Shown piece after piece: positions 33,189 to 41,451 of a stretch of 64,000 nt of DNA; position 1 is the first letter of the stretch; each line of letters opens with the position of its first letter. The notes beneath the pieces were generated by a model. That model was not told where the DNA came from and made no database searches. It saw only the letters and a program-made list of their open reading frames with translations. The translations under genes and the position numbers were made by a program. Source of the stretch: Pararhizobium polonicum (GTDB lineage: Bacteria > Pseudomonadota > Alphaproteobacteria > Rhizobiales > Rhizobiaceae); contig NZ_LGLV01000007.1 in the NCBI RefSeq assembly GCF_001687365.1, positions 62,001-126,000 of the forward strand. Direction: 5' to 3'.

Positions 33189-34286
33189 ATGGCTGAAATC
33201 CGGATTGAGAACCTGCGCAAGCAATTTGCCGATTTCGTCGCGGTGCAGGATTCGAGCTTCACCGTCGAGGACGGGGAGTTCCTGGCGCTGCTCGGCCCGT
33301 CCGGCTGCGGCAAGACGACGACGCTGCGGATGATCGCCGGCCTCGAACTGCCGACCAGCGGCAAGATCTATCTCGACGGCGAGGACGTGACCTTCAATAG
33401 GGCCAGCGAACGCGATATCGCCTTCGTCTTTCAGCTTTTCGCGCTCTACCCGCATATGAACGTGCGCAAGAACATCGGTTTTCCGCTGCTGTCCCAGGGC
33501 GTGCCGAAGGCCGAGATCAAGGCGCGGGTCGAGGAGACGGCAAAGCTTTTGCAGATCACCCATATCCTCGAAAAGTCTGTCTCCGGGCTTGCCGGCGGAG
33601 ACCGGCAGCGCGTGGCGCTCGGGCGGGCGATCGTCCGTCGGCCGAAATGTTTTCTGATGGACGAGCCGCTCGGCACGCTCGATGCCGAGTTCCGCGAGGT
33701 CATGGTGCACGAGCTGCGCGAACTGCACAACCGCATCCACGCGACCACTGTCTATGTCACGCATGACCAGCACGAAGCCATGGCGATGGCCGACAAGATC
33801 GCCGTCATGAACCACGGCATCATCGAACAGTTCGGCACGCCGCAGGAGATCTACAACCGCCCGGCCTCAATGTATGTCGCCGATTTCATCGGCTCGCCGC
33901 CGATGAATTTTCTGAAATTCACATCCGGATTGCAGAAGGGCACGCGCTCTGTCTCCGTCGAAGGCGTGGAGATTGCCCTTCCCGAAGTCCATCAGGACAT
34001 GGCAGTCGGCGAACTGGCGCTTGGCGTCCGCCCCGAGCATATCCGCTTCAGCGACAGCTCGGCCCTGCGCGGTTCGGTCTATGGCGCCGAATATCTCGGC
34101 ACCAACCAGATCGTGGCGGTGGAAACCGGAAAGGGGCTGCTCAAGGCACGTGTCCCGGCCGATCGGACATTCCGGATCGGGGAGACCGTCGGACTGGAAC
34201 TCAACAGCGAAAAGCTCTCGCTGTTCGACTGCGCCTCCGGCCGCGCGGTGCAATCATCCCTTTATACGGAGGCCCGTCATGGCTGA
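33189..34286 (+). CDS. Sugar/polyol ABC transporter ATPase with altered signature (GlpS-like)
   Basis: This 365-residue MalK-type ATPase has a normal Walker A (GPSGCGKTT), Walker B (CFLMDEP) and H-loop (YVTHDQHE). Its ABC signature is LAGGDRQRVALGRA instead of LSGGQ, the Q-loop reads VFQLFALYPHM, and the D-loop is LGTLDAE instead of LSNLDAK. Two different ATPases are used by the glpSTPQUV class. This one is likely the partner with a weaker composite site. A C-terminal TOBE-like regulatory region is present (LGVRPEHIRF). It overlaps the second ATPase gene by 8 nt. Confidence 0.88.
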   Translation: MAEIRIENLRKQFADFVAVQDSSFTVEDGEFLALLGPSGCGKTTTLRMIAGLELPTSGKIYLDGEDVTFNRASERDIAFVFQLFALYPHMNVRKNIGFPLLSQGVPKAEIKARVEETAKLLQITHILEKSVSGLAGGDRQRVALGRAIVRRPKCFLMDEPLGTLDAEFREVMVHELRELHNRIHATTVYVTHDQHEAMAMADKIAVMNHGIIEQFGTPQEIYNRPASMYVADFIGSPPMNFLKFTSGLQKGTRSVSVEGVEIALPEVHQDMAVGELALGVRPEHIRFSDSSALRGSVYGAEYLGTNQIVAVETGKGLLKARVPADRTFRIGETVGLELNSEKLSLFDCASGRAVQSSLYTEARHG

Positions 34287-35289
34287 GGTATCGCTCCAGA
34301 ACATCTCGAAGTCCTTCGGTGAATCGGAAGCCGTGCGAAACCTGACGCTGACCATTCGCGATGGCGAATTCGTCGTGCTGCTCGGCCCGACCGGTGCGGG
34401 CAAGACGACCACATTGCGGTTGATCGCCGGGCTGGAAAGGCCGGACAAGGGTCGCGTGACGATCGGCGGGCAGGACATGGCGGGTGCTGCTCCCGCGGGT
34501 CGCGACGTCGCCTTTGTCTTCCAGCAATATTCGCTCTATCCGCATCTGACGGTCTACGAAAACCTCGCCTTTCCGCTGCGCTCGCCAGCCCGCCGCCTGG
34601 GCGCCGATGAAATCGACCGGCGCGTCCGCGAAGTCGCCAGGATGGTGCGGATCGACCACAAGCTTGAAAACCGCTCGACGCGGCTGTCGGGCGGCGAGAT
34701 GCAGCGTGTCGCCATCGGCCGGGCGCTGGTGCGCAAGCCGTCGATCTACCTGATGGACGAGCCGCTGTCGTCGCTCGACGCCAAGCTGCGGGGAGAGCTG
34801 CGGCTGGAGCTGAAGCGCATCCAGAGCGAGCTCGGCTCGACACTCCTCTACGTCACCCACGACCAGATCGAGGCCATGACCATGGCCGACCGGATCGGCA
34901 TTCTCAATGATGGCGAGCTGATCCAGCTTGGCACGCCGCGCGAGATCTACAGCAATCCGGTCAACCTGCATGTGGCGGCTCGGCTCGGCCAGCCGCATAT
35001 CAATCTCATTCCGGAAGGGCTCGTGCCCGGCGGGCAGCCGCCGAAGGGCACGAAGACGATCGGCGCGCGGACCGAGCATCTGGAAATCCATCCGGGGAAC
35101 GGCACGGCGAATGCCGAGATCGACTGGATCGAGCATCTGGGCGATCAAAGCCATCTGCACATGCGCATTGCCGGCCACAAGCTGGTGACGCTCGCCAATC
35201 CTTACGTACCGGTGATGCCGGGCGACAAGATCATGTTGACCTTGAAGGATCCGCTCTATTTCGGCGGTGACGGACAACGGCTTGTATAG
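34279..35289 (+). CDS. Sugar/polyol ABC transporter ATPase (GlpT-like)
   Basis: This 336-residue MalK-type ATPase has intact motifs: Walker A GPTGAGKTT, VFQQYSLYPHLTV, signature LSGGEMQRVAIGRALVR, Walker B IYLMDEPLSSLDAK and YVTHDQIEAMT. The TOBE region includes GARTEHLEI. It likely forms a heterodimer with the preceding, more degenerate ATPase and drives the permeases at 31067 and 32032. ATG 34279 follows CGGAGG, within the end of the upstream gene. A 73-nt gap separates it from the kinase genes, with no terminator visible. Confidence 0.9.
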   Translation: MAEVSLQNISKSFGESEAVRNLTLTIRDGEFVVLLGPTGAGKTTTLRLIAGLERPDKGRVTIGGQDMAGAAPAGRDVAFVFQQYSLYPHLTVYENLAFPLRSPARRLGADEIDRRVREVARMVRIDHKLENRSTRLSGGEMQRVAIGRALVRKPSIYLMDEPLSSLDAKLRGELRLELKRIQSELGSTLLYVTHDQIEAMTMADRIGILNDGELIQLGTPREIYSNPVNLHVAARLGQPHINLIPEGLVPGGQPPKGTKTIGARTEHLEIHPGNGTANAEIDWIEHLGDQSHLHMRIAGHKLVTLANPYVPVMPGDKIMLTLKDPLYFGGDGQRLV

Positions 35290-35362
35290 CCAAAAACAGC
35301 AGGTTGCATCGCTTGCGCCTTGGCGAAAGGATGCGGAACGAAAAACGGACTGGATGAGTGCC

Positions 35363-37009
35363 ATGAAACATTTCTTCAACCGCAGGGACAACATCGTCAC
35401 CGAGGCCTTGGATGGCCTGCTGCGCACGTCTGCGCCGGGAACGCTGGCCCGTCTCGACAGCTATCCCGATATCAAGGTGATTGTCCGGGCAGACTGGGAC
35501 AAGTCCCGCGTCGCGGTGATTTCCGGCGGCGGGGCAGGGCATGAGCCCTCGCATGCAGGTTTCGTCGGCCGGGGCATGCTGACGGCGGCCGTGTCCGGTG
35601 AAATCTTTGCGTCGCCCAGCGTCGACGCCGTTCTGACCGCGATCCGTGCGGTAACTGGCAAACCGGGCTGCCTGCTGGTCGTCAAGAATTATACCGGCGA
35701 CCGGCTGAACTTCGGTCTGGCTGCGGAAAAGGCGCGGGCCGAAGGTTTCGATGTCGAGATGGTCATCGTCGCTGACGATATCGCACTGCCGGATATCAAC
35801 CAGCCGCGCGGCGTGGCGGGCACGCTCTTCGTCCACAAGATAGCCGGGCATCTGGCTGAAAGCGGCGAGAGTCTCGCCGCCGTTGCTGCCGCTGCGAAGG
35901 CTGTCGCTGCCGATATCGTTTCGCTTGGTGTCTCCTATTCCTCCTGCTCCATTCCCGGCCAGCCCTATGAGGACCGTCTGGGAGAGAACCAGGGGGAGCT
36001 GGGGCTGGGCATCCACGGCGAGCCCGGTGTCGAAAAGATAACCGTCCAGGCGGCCGACAGCCTCGTTTCGATCATGACCGAGCGGCTGTCCGCAGCGATG
36101 AAGCCGGATGGGCACTATGCGCTGCTCATCAACAATCTCGGCGCCGTTCCGCCGGTGGAAATGTCGCTGATTGCCAATGCAGTCTTGGCCTCTCCGTTTG
36201 CCGCGTGTGTTGCGCTGACGATCGGGCCGGGGCCGCTGATGACGGCGCTGAACATGAACGGTTTTTCCCTGTCGCTTGTCCGGCTCGACACTGAGCGTGA
36301 AAAGGCGCTGCTCTCTGTTGTTGGGCCGCATGCATGGCCGCCGGCGGTCGCGCCGCATGCCGTTGCCATCCTGCCCGCCCCGAAAATTGCGGCCGCCGGG
36401 ACAGCTGCCGCTGCAAGCCATGACGCCGGGGCGGAACGGGTGCTTGCCGCCATCTGCGAACGGCTGATCGGGCTTGAGACAGAGCTTAATCGGCTGGATG
36501 CCAAGGCTGGCGATGGTGATACCGGATCGACGGTCGCGACCGGCGCCCGCAGCATTCTGGCTTTGACGAAGAGCCTTCCCTTTGCCGACAGGGCGGCCCT
36601 TTTTGCCGTCATCGGCGATACGCTGGCCACGGCCATGGGCGGCTCGAGCGGCGTTCTTCTGTCGATCTTCTTTACGGCGGCGGGCAAGGCGAGCGGGGAT
36701 GGGGGGAGCCTTGCGGCATCCCTGCTCGCCGGGCTCGAGCGCATGACCTTCTACGGTGGCGCCCATCCGGGTGATCGCACTATGGTCGATGCGCTGTCTC
36801 CCGCGCTCAAGGTACTGGCGGCCGGCGGTGTTCGCACGGCAGCGGATGCGGCCCGCAAGGGAGCCGAGGCGACCAAGGCGATGCGCAAGGCCAAGGCCGG
36901 GCGCTCCGCCTATATCGGCGAAAGCGATCTCGACGGCGTCATGGATCCCGGCGCCCACGCCGTGGCCGAGGTTTTCGCAGCCGTTGCCGGTGTTCTGGAG
37001 CCCGCATGA
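35363..37009 (+). CDS. Dihydroxyacetone kinase, DhaK-DhaL fusion (ATP-type, possibly a ketotetrose kinase)
   Basis: This 548-residue protein fuses a DhaK domain (residues 1-330) to a DhaL domain (about 360-548). DhaK has GGGAGHEPSHAGFVG and GLGIHGEPG, whose His forms the hemiaminal with the ketose. DhaL has LDAKAGDGDTGSTVATGA, the nucleotide loop form typical of ATP-dependent Dak-type kinases, plus MGGSSGVLLSIFFTAAG. It would phosphorylate dihydroxyacetone or a relative such as erythrulose using ATP. ATG 35363 (MKHFFNRRDN) matches the family N-terminus; ATG 35354 is also possible. It overlaps the next dhaL by 4 nt. Confidence 0.88.
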   Translation: MKHFFNRRDNIVTEALDGLLRTSAPGTLARLDSYPDIKVIVRADWDKSRVAVISGGGAGHEPSHAGFVGRGMLTAAVSGEIFASPSVDAVLTAIRAVTGKPGCLLVVKNYTGDRLNFGLAAEKARAEGFDVEMVIVADDIALPDINQPRGVAGTLFVHKIAGHLAESGESLAAVAAAAKAVAADIVSLGVSYSSCSIPGQPYEDRLGENQGELGLGIHGEPGVEKITVQAADSLVSIMTERLSAAMKPDGHYALLINNLGAVPPVEMSLIANAVLASPFAACVALTIGPGPLMTALNMNGFSLSLVRLDTEREKALLSVVGPHAWPPAVAPHAVAILPAPKIAAAGTAAAASHDAGAERVLAAICERLIGLETELNRLDAKAGDGDTGSTVATGARSILALTKSLPFADRAALFAVIGDTLATAMGGSSGVLLSIFFTAAGKASGDGGSLAASLLAGLERMTFYGGAHPGDRTMVDALSPALKVLAAGGVRTAADAARKGAEATKAMRKAKAGRSAYIGESDLDGVMDPGAHAVAEVFAAVAGVLEPA

Positions 37010-37644
37010 TCGTCGTCCGCGACCCCAGACCTGCCGTCGATCCCTCAGCCCTGATGGGCCGTGTGATCGAGGCGTGCCGGGATGTCATTGTCGAGCAGGA
37101 GGCTTATCTCTGCGATCTCGATCGTGCGATCGGCGATGGCGATCATGGCACCAATATCCGGCGCGGGCTGGATGCACTGGCGGCGGAGCAACATCGTTTG
37201 GCGGCAATGCCGTTTCGCGAAGCGATGAGTGCCGCGGGTACCATCCTGGTGATGAGCATCGGCGGAGCTGCGGGGCCGCTTTATGGCACACTGCTCCTGG
37301 AGATCGGCAGGGGGCTGACAGCCGATCCGTCGGCAAGATTTGCCGATGTCTTTCGGCAAGCCGTCGCCGCTGTTGCGCGTCGCGGAAGGTCGGCTCTGGG
37401 GGAGAAAACATTGCTGGATGTTCTCTATCCTTTCAGCGACGAACTGATGGACCACACGCGCCTTTCGCTTCTCGCCGGGAAAATTCAGGGTTTTGCCGAT
37501 ATGACGATCGACATGAAGGCCATGCGCGGGCGGGCTTCGTTTTTGGGCGCGCGCTCGATCGGGCATATGGATCCGGGGGCGGCCAGTTGCGCATTTCTGT
37601 GCGCGACCGCCTGCCGCGAGCTGGCGGAGGCGGGTGTGGCATGA
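37006..37644 (+). CDS. dhaL: Dihydroxyacetone kinase ADP-binding subunit DhaL (PTS-type)
   Basis: This 212-residue stand-alone DhaL has CDLDRAIGDGDHGTNIRRGLDALA, the form found in PTS-dependent DhaL that keeps a bound ADP to be recharged by DhaM. Further motifs are SAAGTILVMSIGGAAGPLYGTLLLEI and SFLGARSIGHMDPGAASCAF. It would carry phosphate from the EIIA domain encoded next to the DhaK encoded at 40447. It overlaps genes on both sides by 4 nt (ATGA). Its separation from the second DhaK by the relay genes is unusual. Confidence 0.88.
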   Translation: MIVVRDPRPAVDPSALMGRVIEACRDVIVEQEAYLCDLDRAIGDGDHGTNIRRGLDALAAEQHRLAAMPFREAMSAAGTILVMSIGGAAGPLYGTLLLEIGRGLTADPSARFADVFRQAVAAVARRGRSALGEKTLLDVLYPFSDELMDHTRLSLLAGKIQGFADMTIDMKAMRGRASFLGARSIGHMDPGAASCAFLCATACRELAEAGVA

Positions 37645-38042
37645 CGGACGGACGCGAAAATGTCGGCATCGTCATCGTCTCCCATTCGCCGCTGGTGGCA
37701 AAAGGGGCCGCCGATATGGTGCGCCAGATGGTTGGCGACAGCGTGCCGCTGGCGTGGTGCGGCGGCAATCCGGCCGGTGGGCTCGGCACCGATACGGGCG
37801 CGATCCTGAAAGCGATCGAGGAGGCGTGGTCGGAGGCGGGTGTTGCCATCTTCGTCGATCTTGGCGGCGCGGAAACCAACAGCGAAATGGCTATCGAAAT
37901 GATCGGCAAGGGGCGGGCGTCCCGCATCACCATCTGCAACGCACCGATCGTCGAAGGCGCGGTTATCGCAGCTGCCGAGGCGTCGGGAGGCGCATCGCTG
38001 GCAAGGGTGGTTGCGACGGCACAGGAGCTGTCCCCGTCATGA
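37641..38042 (+). CDS. dhaM: PTS-dependent dihydroxyacetone kinase phosphotransferase, EIIA (mannose-type) domain protein
   Basis: This 133-residue protein equals the N-terminal EIIA domain of DhaM. NVGIVIVSHSPLVAKGAADMV carries the phosphorylatable His of SHS, then GGLGTDTGAILKAIEEA and VAIFVDLGGAETNSEMAIEM. In E. coli this domain is fused to HPr and an EI fragment; here it stands alone and the other parts follow as separate genes. It receives phosphate from HPr and passes it to ADP on DhaL. ATG 37641 overlaps the dhaL stop, and its stop overlaps the HPr start. Confidence 0.88.
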   Translation: MTDGRENVGIVIVSHSPLVAKGAADMVRQMVGDSVPLAWCGGNPAGGLGTDTGAILKAIEEAWSEAGVAIFVDLGGAETNSEMAIEMIGKGRASRITICNAPIVEGAVIAAAEASGGASLARVVATAQELSPS

Positions 38043-38383
38043 CCGAGAAACGGCACGGCATCCTGGGAGGGACGAGTTCGGCCGGCGGCAATGCGTCCGT
38101 CGAGCTGTTGATCACCCATGGTGTCGGCCTGCATGCACGCCCGTCCGTGGTTTTCACCCGGCTGGCGAAATCCTTTCCCTGCACCATCGAGATCGAGGTC
38201 AACCGCTCCGGGCTGTGGCTCAACGCCAAAAGCATTGTCAAGGTGATGGGTGCGCGCATCCGCAAGGGATCGACGCTGAAGATCAGGGCGCATGGCTTGC
38301 GGGCCGAAGAGGCGATCGCGGTTCTCGAAGCTTTGTTTGTCAATGATTTCGCCGAGGAAAGACCGCATGTCCGGGGCGCTTAG
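38039..38383 (+). CDS. HPr family phosphocarrier protein
   Basis: This 114-residue protein contains a full HPr domain from about residue 20: VELLITHGVGLHARPSVVFT with the active His in GLHARPS, then LWLNAKSIVKVMGARIRKGSTLKIRAHG and LEALFVNDF. The serine site of regulatory HPr is represented by SIVKVMG, which lacks an evident HPrK context. A short Gly/Ser-rich N-terminal extension (GILGGTSSAGGNAS) resembles a linker left from a fused DhaM. Start is ATG 38039, which overlaps the EIIA stop. Confidence 0.88.
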   Translation: MTEKRHGILGGTSSAGGNASVELLITHGVGLHARPSVVFTRLAKSFPCTIEIEVNRSGLWLNAKSIVKVMGARIRKGSTLKIRAHGLRAEEAIAVLEALFVNDFAEERPHVRGA

Positions 38384-39953
38384 GCTGCAGGGCCAGGGCA
38401 ATGGGTGCGGTCACGCAACCGGGCCGGCCTATGTGCCGGCGCAACCGTTGAGTCCGCACGCAGAGCAGGTTTCGCCGTCGCTGGAGTTCGAGCGCCTCGA
38501 CACGGCGATTGCTCATGCCGTGGCCGCGCTTGAAGCCCTGACGGCACAAACGGATCCGGCCAGCGCCGATATTCTCGAATTCCAGATCGAGATGCTGCGG
38601 GATCCGGTGATCGCCGAGATGGCGGCGGAACAGATCGGTAAAGGGCAGAATGCGGCCTTTGCCTGGGTTGCGGCGCTGGAGGACTATATTTCAGGCTTCG
38701 AGCAGTCGGACGACGGTGACATCCGGGCGCGGGCAGCCGACATGATCGACATCCGCGATCGTGTCCTTCGGGCGCTCGAAGGCATGCCCGCCGCTGATTT
38801 TCCCAAAGGAACGATCTTTGTCGGCAGGGACATGGCGCCCAGCCTTTTCCTCGCCCATGACTGGACAGGCGGCGGCGGGATTGCGCTAGAAGCCGGGAGT
38901 ACGGCGAGCCACGTGGCGATGCTTGCCCGCGCCAAAGGCGTGCCGATGGCCGTCGGCATCGGCAGTTTTGCCGTGGCTCCGGAAACGCCGGTTCTGGTCG
39001 ATGGCGACAGCGGCCTTGTCGTGGTGGATCCACGCGGCGCAGACATCGCGGCAGTTGGGGCCGACAAACCGGCCGCTGTAATGCCGGCCGGATTTGACCG
39101 CTCTTCCCCCTTGGGGCTGCCTGCGGGCGGTTTCGAGGTGCTGTTCAATATCAGCGATATCTCCGAAATTCACGCCCTCGATGCAGGGGCCTGCGATGGT
39201 ATCGGCCTTTTACGAACGGAATTCCTTCTCTCTTCCGCGGCCGATCTGGCCAATGAGGAGAAGCAATTCCAGTTGTATTGCGAGATATTGAAATGGGCCG
39301 GCGGCAGGCCGGTCACCATCCGTCTGTTCGATCTTGGCGGCGACAAGCCGCTCGGCGGCTTCGGTCTTGAGGAGCGCAATCCCTTTCTCGGACTGCGCGG
39401 TATTCGTCTGCTTCTGTCGATGCCGACGATGCTGAGAATTCAGGCCCGCGCGCTTTTGCGCGCCGCAGCGTTGGGATCGATCAAGGTCCTGCTGCCGATG
39501 GTAACCTTTCCCGGCGAGGTTACGGACACGAGGCGGATCTTCGAAGAGGAGGCGGCAAGCCTCGCCCACCGGCATGTCGCTATCAGCATGCCGGCCATCG
39601 GGATGATGGTGGAGGTTCCGGCGGCCGCCATCATGCTCGATATGTTCGAGGATGCCGATTTCTTCTCGCTTGGAACCAATGACCTGGCGCAGTACCTGAC
39701 GGCCGCTGCCCGCGACAACCCCACGGTTGCCGATCTCTATCAGCAGGCTGTACCAGCCTTGTTGCGGCTGATCGCCCAGACGGTGGCCGTTGCGCATGAC
39801 ATGGGCAAGCCGATCGGCATCTGTGGCGATCTGGCCGGCGATCCCGAGCACCTGTCGTCGCTGATCGCCAGCGGTATCCGGCAGATTTCCATTGCTCCTT
39901 CGCAGCTTGCAGCCGTAAAGACGGCGCAGATGCAGGCAGGGATGGACGGCTGA
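38367..39953 (+). CDS. Full-length PTS Enzyme I (PEP-protein phosphotransferase)
   Basis: This 528-residue protein is a complete Enzyme I, not the truncated EI fragment of DhaM. The swivelling His domain has AGSTASHVAMLARAKGVPMAVG near residue 170. The C-terminal PEP barrel has GIGLLRTEFLL, VTIRLFDLGGDKPLGGF, NPFLGLRGIRLLL, ISMPAIGMMVEVPAA, FFSLGTNDLAQYLTAAAR and PIGICGDLAGD. It should autophosphorylate from PEP and start the relay EI-HPr-EIIA-DhaL-DhaK. ATG 38367 is chosen over a longer in-frame start because a GAGGAAAG site precedes it and it matches the family start; it overlaps the HPr gene by 17 nt. Confidence 0.9.
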   Translation: MSGALRLQGQGNGCGHATGPAYVPAQPLSPHAEQVSPSLEFERLDTAIAHAVAALEALTAQTDPASADILEFQIEMLRDPVIAEMAAEQIGKGQNAAFAWVAALEDYISGFEQSDDGDIRARAADMIDIRDRVLRALEGMPAADFPKGTIFVGRDMAPSLFLAHDWTGGGGIALEAGSTASHVAMLARAKGVPMAVGIGSFAVAPETPVLVDGDSGLVVVDPRGADIAAVGADKPAAVMPAGFDRSSPLGLPAGGFEVLFNISDISEIHALDAGACDGIGLLRTEFLLSSAADLANEEKQFQLYCEILKWAGGRPVTIRLFDLGGDKPLGGFGLEERNPFLGLRGIRLLLSMPTMLRIQARALLRAAALGSIKVLLPMVTFPGEVTDTRRIFEEEAASLAHRHVAISMPAIGMMVEVPAAAIMLDMFEDADFFSLGTNDLAQYLTAAARDNPTVADLYQQAVPALLRLIAQTVAVAHDMGKPIGICGDLAGDPEHLSSLIASGIRQISIAPSQLAAVKTAQMQAGMDG

Positions 39954-39954
39954 C

Positions 39955-40365
39955 ATGGCACGCGACGCAAATGAAGATGCCATCGTGGCCTATAAGGCAA
40001 TTCTGGCCTCGATCATCGACAACCGGCCGTCCGGCACGCGCCAGCGTCTTGCCGTGGCCTTGGGCAAACATCGCAGCTTCGTCACCCAGATCACCAGTCC
40101 GGGATATGCGACGCCGCTGCCGGCCCGGCATTTGGCAACGATTTTCCAGGTCTGCCATGTCAGCAAGGCCGAGCAGGACCGTTTTCTCGAGGCCTATCAG
40201 CTGGCGCATCCGGGCAAGTTGCCGGATCTCGGCAGTGCGGGTGGGCTCAGGCAATTGACGCTGATGGTCGCCGATTTCGGCGATGAGCGGAAGAACCGGC
40301 TGCTTGACGAAGCCATCCAGGATTTCATTCAGAAGATCGTGTCGATATCCGGCGAGGGAGACTGA
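39955..40365 (+). CDS. HTH-like protein of unknown function
   Basis: This 136-residue protein starts 1 nt after the Enzyme I gene. RQRLAVALGKHRSFVTQITSPG resembles a lambda-repressor/XRE-type helix-turn-helix at about residues 24-45, followed by LPARHLATIFQVCHVSKAEQDRFLEAY, a helical region. The C-terminal half (LRQLTLMVADFGDERKNRLLDEAIQDFIQKIV) is helical and may dimerise. It is the only DNA-binding-like protein in the operon and so a candidate local regulator for the upstream dyads. The family is not recognised with certainty. Confidence 0.7.
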   Translation: MARDANEDAIVAYKAILASIIDNRPSGTRQRLAVALGKHRSFVTQITSPGYATPLPARHLATIFQVCHVSKAEQDRFLEAYQLAHPGKLPDLGSAGGLRQLTLMVADFGDERKNRLLDEAIQDFIQKIVSISGEGD

Positions 40366-40446
40366 CATGGCCTTCTTCGTCCTTCCGCCTATCGCGGCAC
40401 TGGAAAATTCGCCCTGCTCGGATACGATTGCCGCGGGGAGCAGGAG

Positions 40447-41442
40447 ATGAAGAAATTCATGAACGGCGCCGCGACTTTGGCGCAGGAGTGTCTGGAGGGG
40501 TTCGTTGCGGCGCATGGCGATATCGTCGTGTTCGGCGAGGGGCGAAAACACGTCCGGCGGCGGTCGCTGAATCCGGCCAAGGTCGCGGTCATTTCCGGCG
40601 GTGGGGCTGGCCATGAACCGATGCATACGGGCTTCGTCGGGCATGGCATGCTGGATGCAGCCTGCACCGGCCATGTCTTCACGTCGCCGACGCCCGATCA
40701 GATCCTTGCGGCCATCCGCGAGACGGATAGCGGCGCCGGGGCATTGCTGATCGTCAAGAATTATGATGGCGACGTGATGAATTTCGAGATGGCGGCCGAA
40801 ATGGCGATGGCCGGCGGTGCGCATCGCATCGAGACGGTCATCGTCAATGACGATATCGCTGTCGAGCGCTCGGCACGGGGAACCGGCCGGCGCGGCGTGG
40901 CGGGCACGCTCGTGGTCGAAAAGATGATCGGGACTGCCGCCCAGGCTGGCGCCGCATTGGAAGAACTCAAGGTTCTGGGCGACGCTGTCGTTTCCGCGAC
41001 CCGCACAATGGGAGTGGCGCTGAAGGGAACGACGGTACCACAGACCACACGCGAGACCTTCGTGCTCGGACCGAACGAGATGGAGGTCGGTGTCGGCATC
41101 CACGGGGAGCCGGGCCGCTCGCGCGACGATATGACGGACGCATCGTCCATCGCCGCGCTGATCTGCGGGCATATTCTCGACGATTTCGGTTCGCTGGACG
41201 GGCAATCGGTTTTGCTGTTCGTCAACGGCCTCGGTGCAACGCCGCTGTCCGAGCTTTATCTTGTGTTCGGTCTGGCGCGTGCCTTTTTCGAGCGGCATGG
41301 CGTGATCATCGCGCGCAGCCTCGTTGGAACCTACGTCACCTCCCTCGATATGGCGGGCGTCTCCATCACGATCACCGTACTGGACGAACACCTCACCGCT
41401 TTGTGGGATGCGCCGGTACAGACGGCATCGCTGCGGTGGTAG
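40447..41442 (+). CDS. dhaK: Dihydroxyacetone kinase substrate-binding subunit DhaK (PTS-type)
   Basis: This 331-residue DhaK has MKKFMNGAATLAQECLEGFV, the substrate-loop ISGGGAGHEPMHTGFVGHGMLDAACTG, IVKNYDGDVMNFEMA and GVGIHGEPG, whose His binds the ketose covalently. It has no DhaL attached, as expected of PTS-type DhaK; the separate DhaL is at 37006. It shares the fold with the DhaK half of the fusion at 35363, so the operon has two DhaK copies. The start ATG overlaps the stop of a 27-codon frame by 4 nt. It ends 9 nt from the convergent FAD enzyme. Confidence 0.9.
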   Translation: MKKFMNGAATLAQECLEGFVAAHGDIVVFGEGRKHVRRRSLNPAKVAVISGGGAGHEPMHTGFVGHGMLDAACTGHVFTSPTPDQILAAIRETDSGAGALLIVKNYDGDVMNFEMAAEMAMAGGAHRIETVIVNDDIAVERSARGTGRRGVAGTLVVEKMIGTAAQAGAALEELKVLGDAVVSATRTMGVALKGTTVPQTTRETFVLGPNEMEVGVGIHGEPGRSRDDMTDASSIAALICGHILDDFGSLDGQSVLLFVNGLGATPLSELYLVFGLARAFFERHGVIIARSLVGTYVTSLDMAGVSITITVLDEHLTALWDAPVQTASLRW

Positions 41443-41451
41443 AGGCTGGCA

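Noticed and set aside
35231-36958. 575-codon open frame on the minus strand
   Set aside because: It is antisense to the DhaK-DhaL fusion, whose catalytic motifs are intact. No family features are seen.
40367-40450. 27-codon frame before dhaK as a gene
   Set aside because: It is short, has no family likeness and only a modest ribosome site. It is noted as a possible coupling leader but not called as a coding gene.
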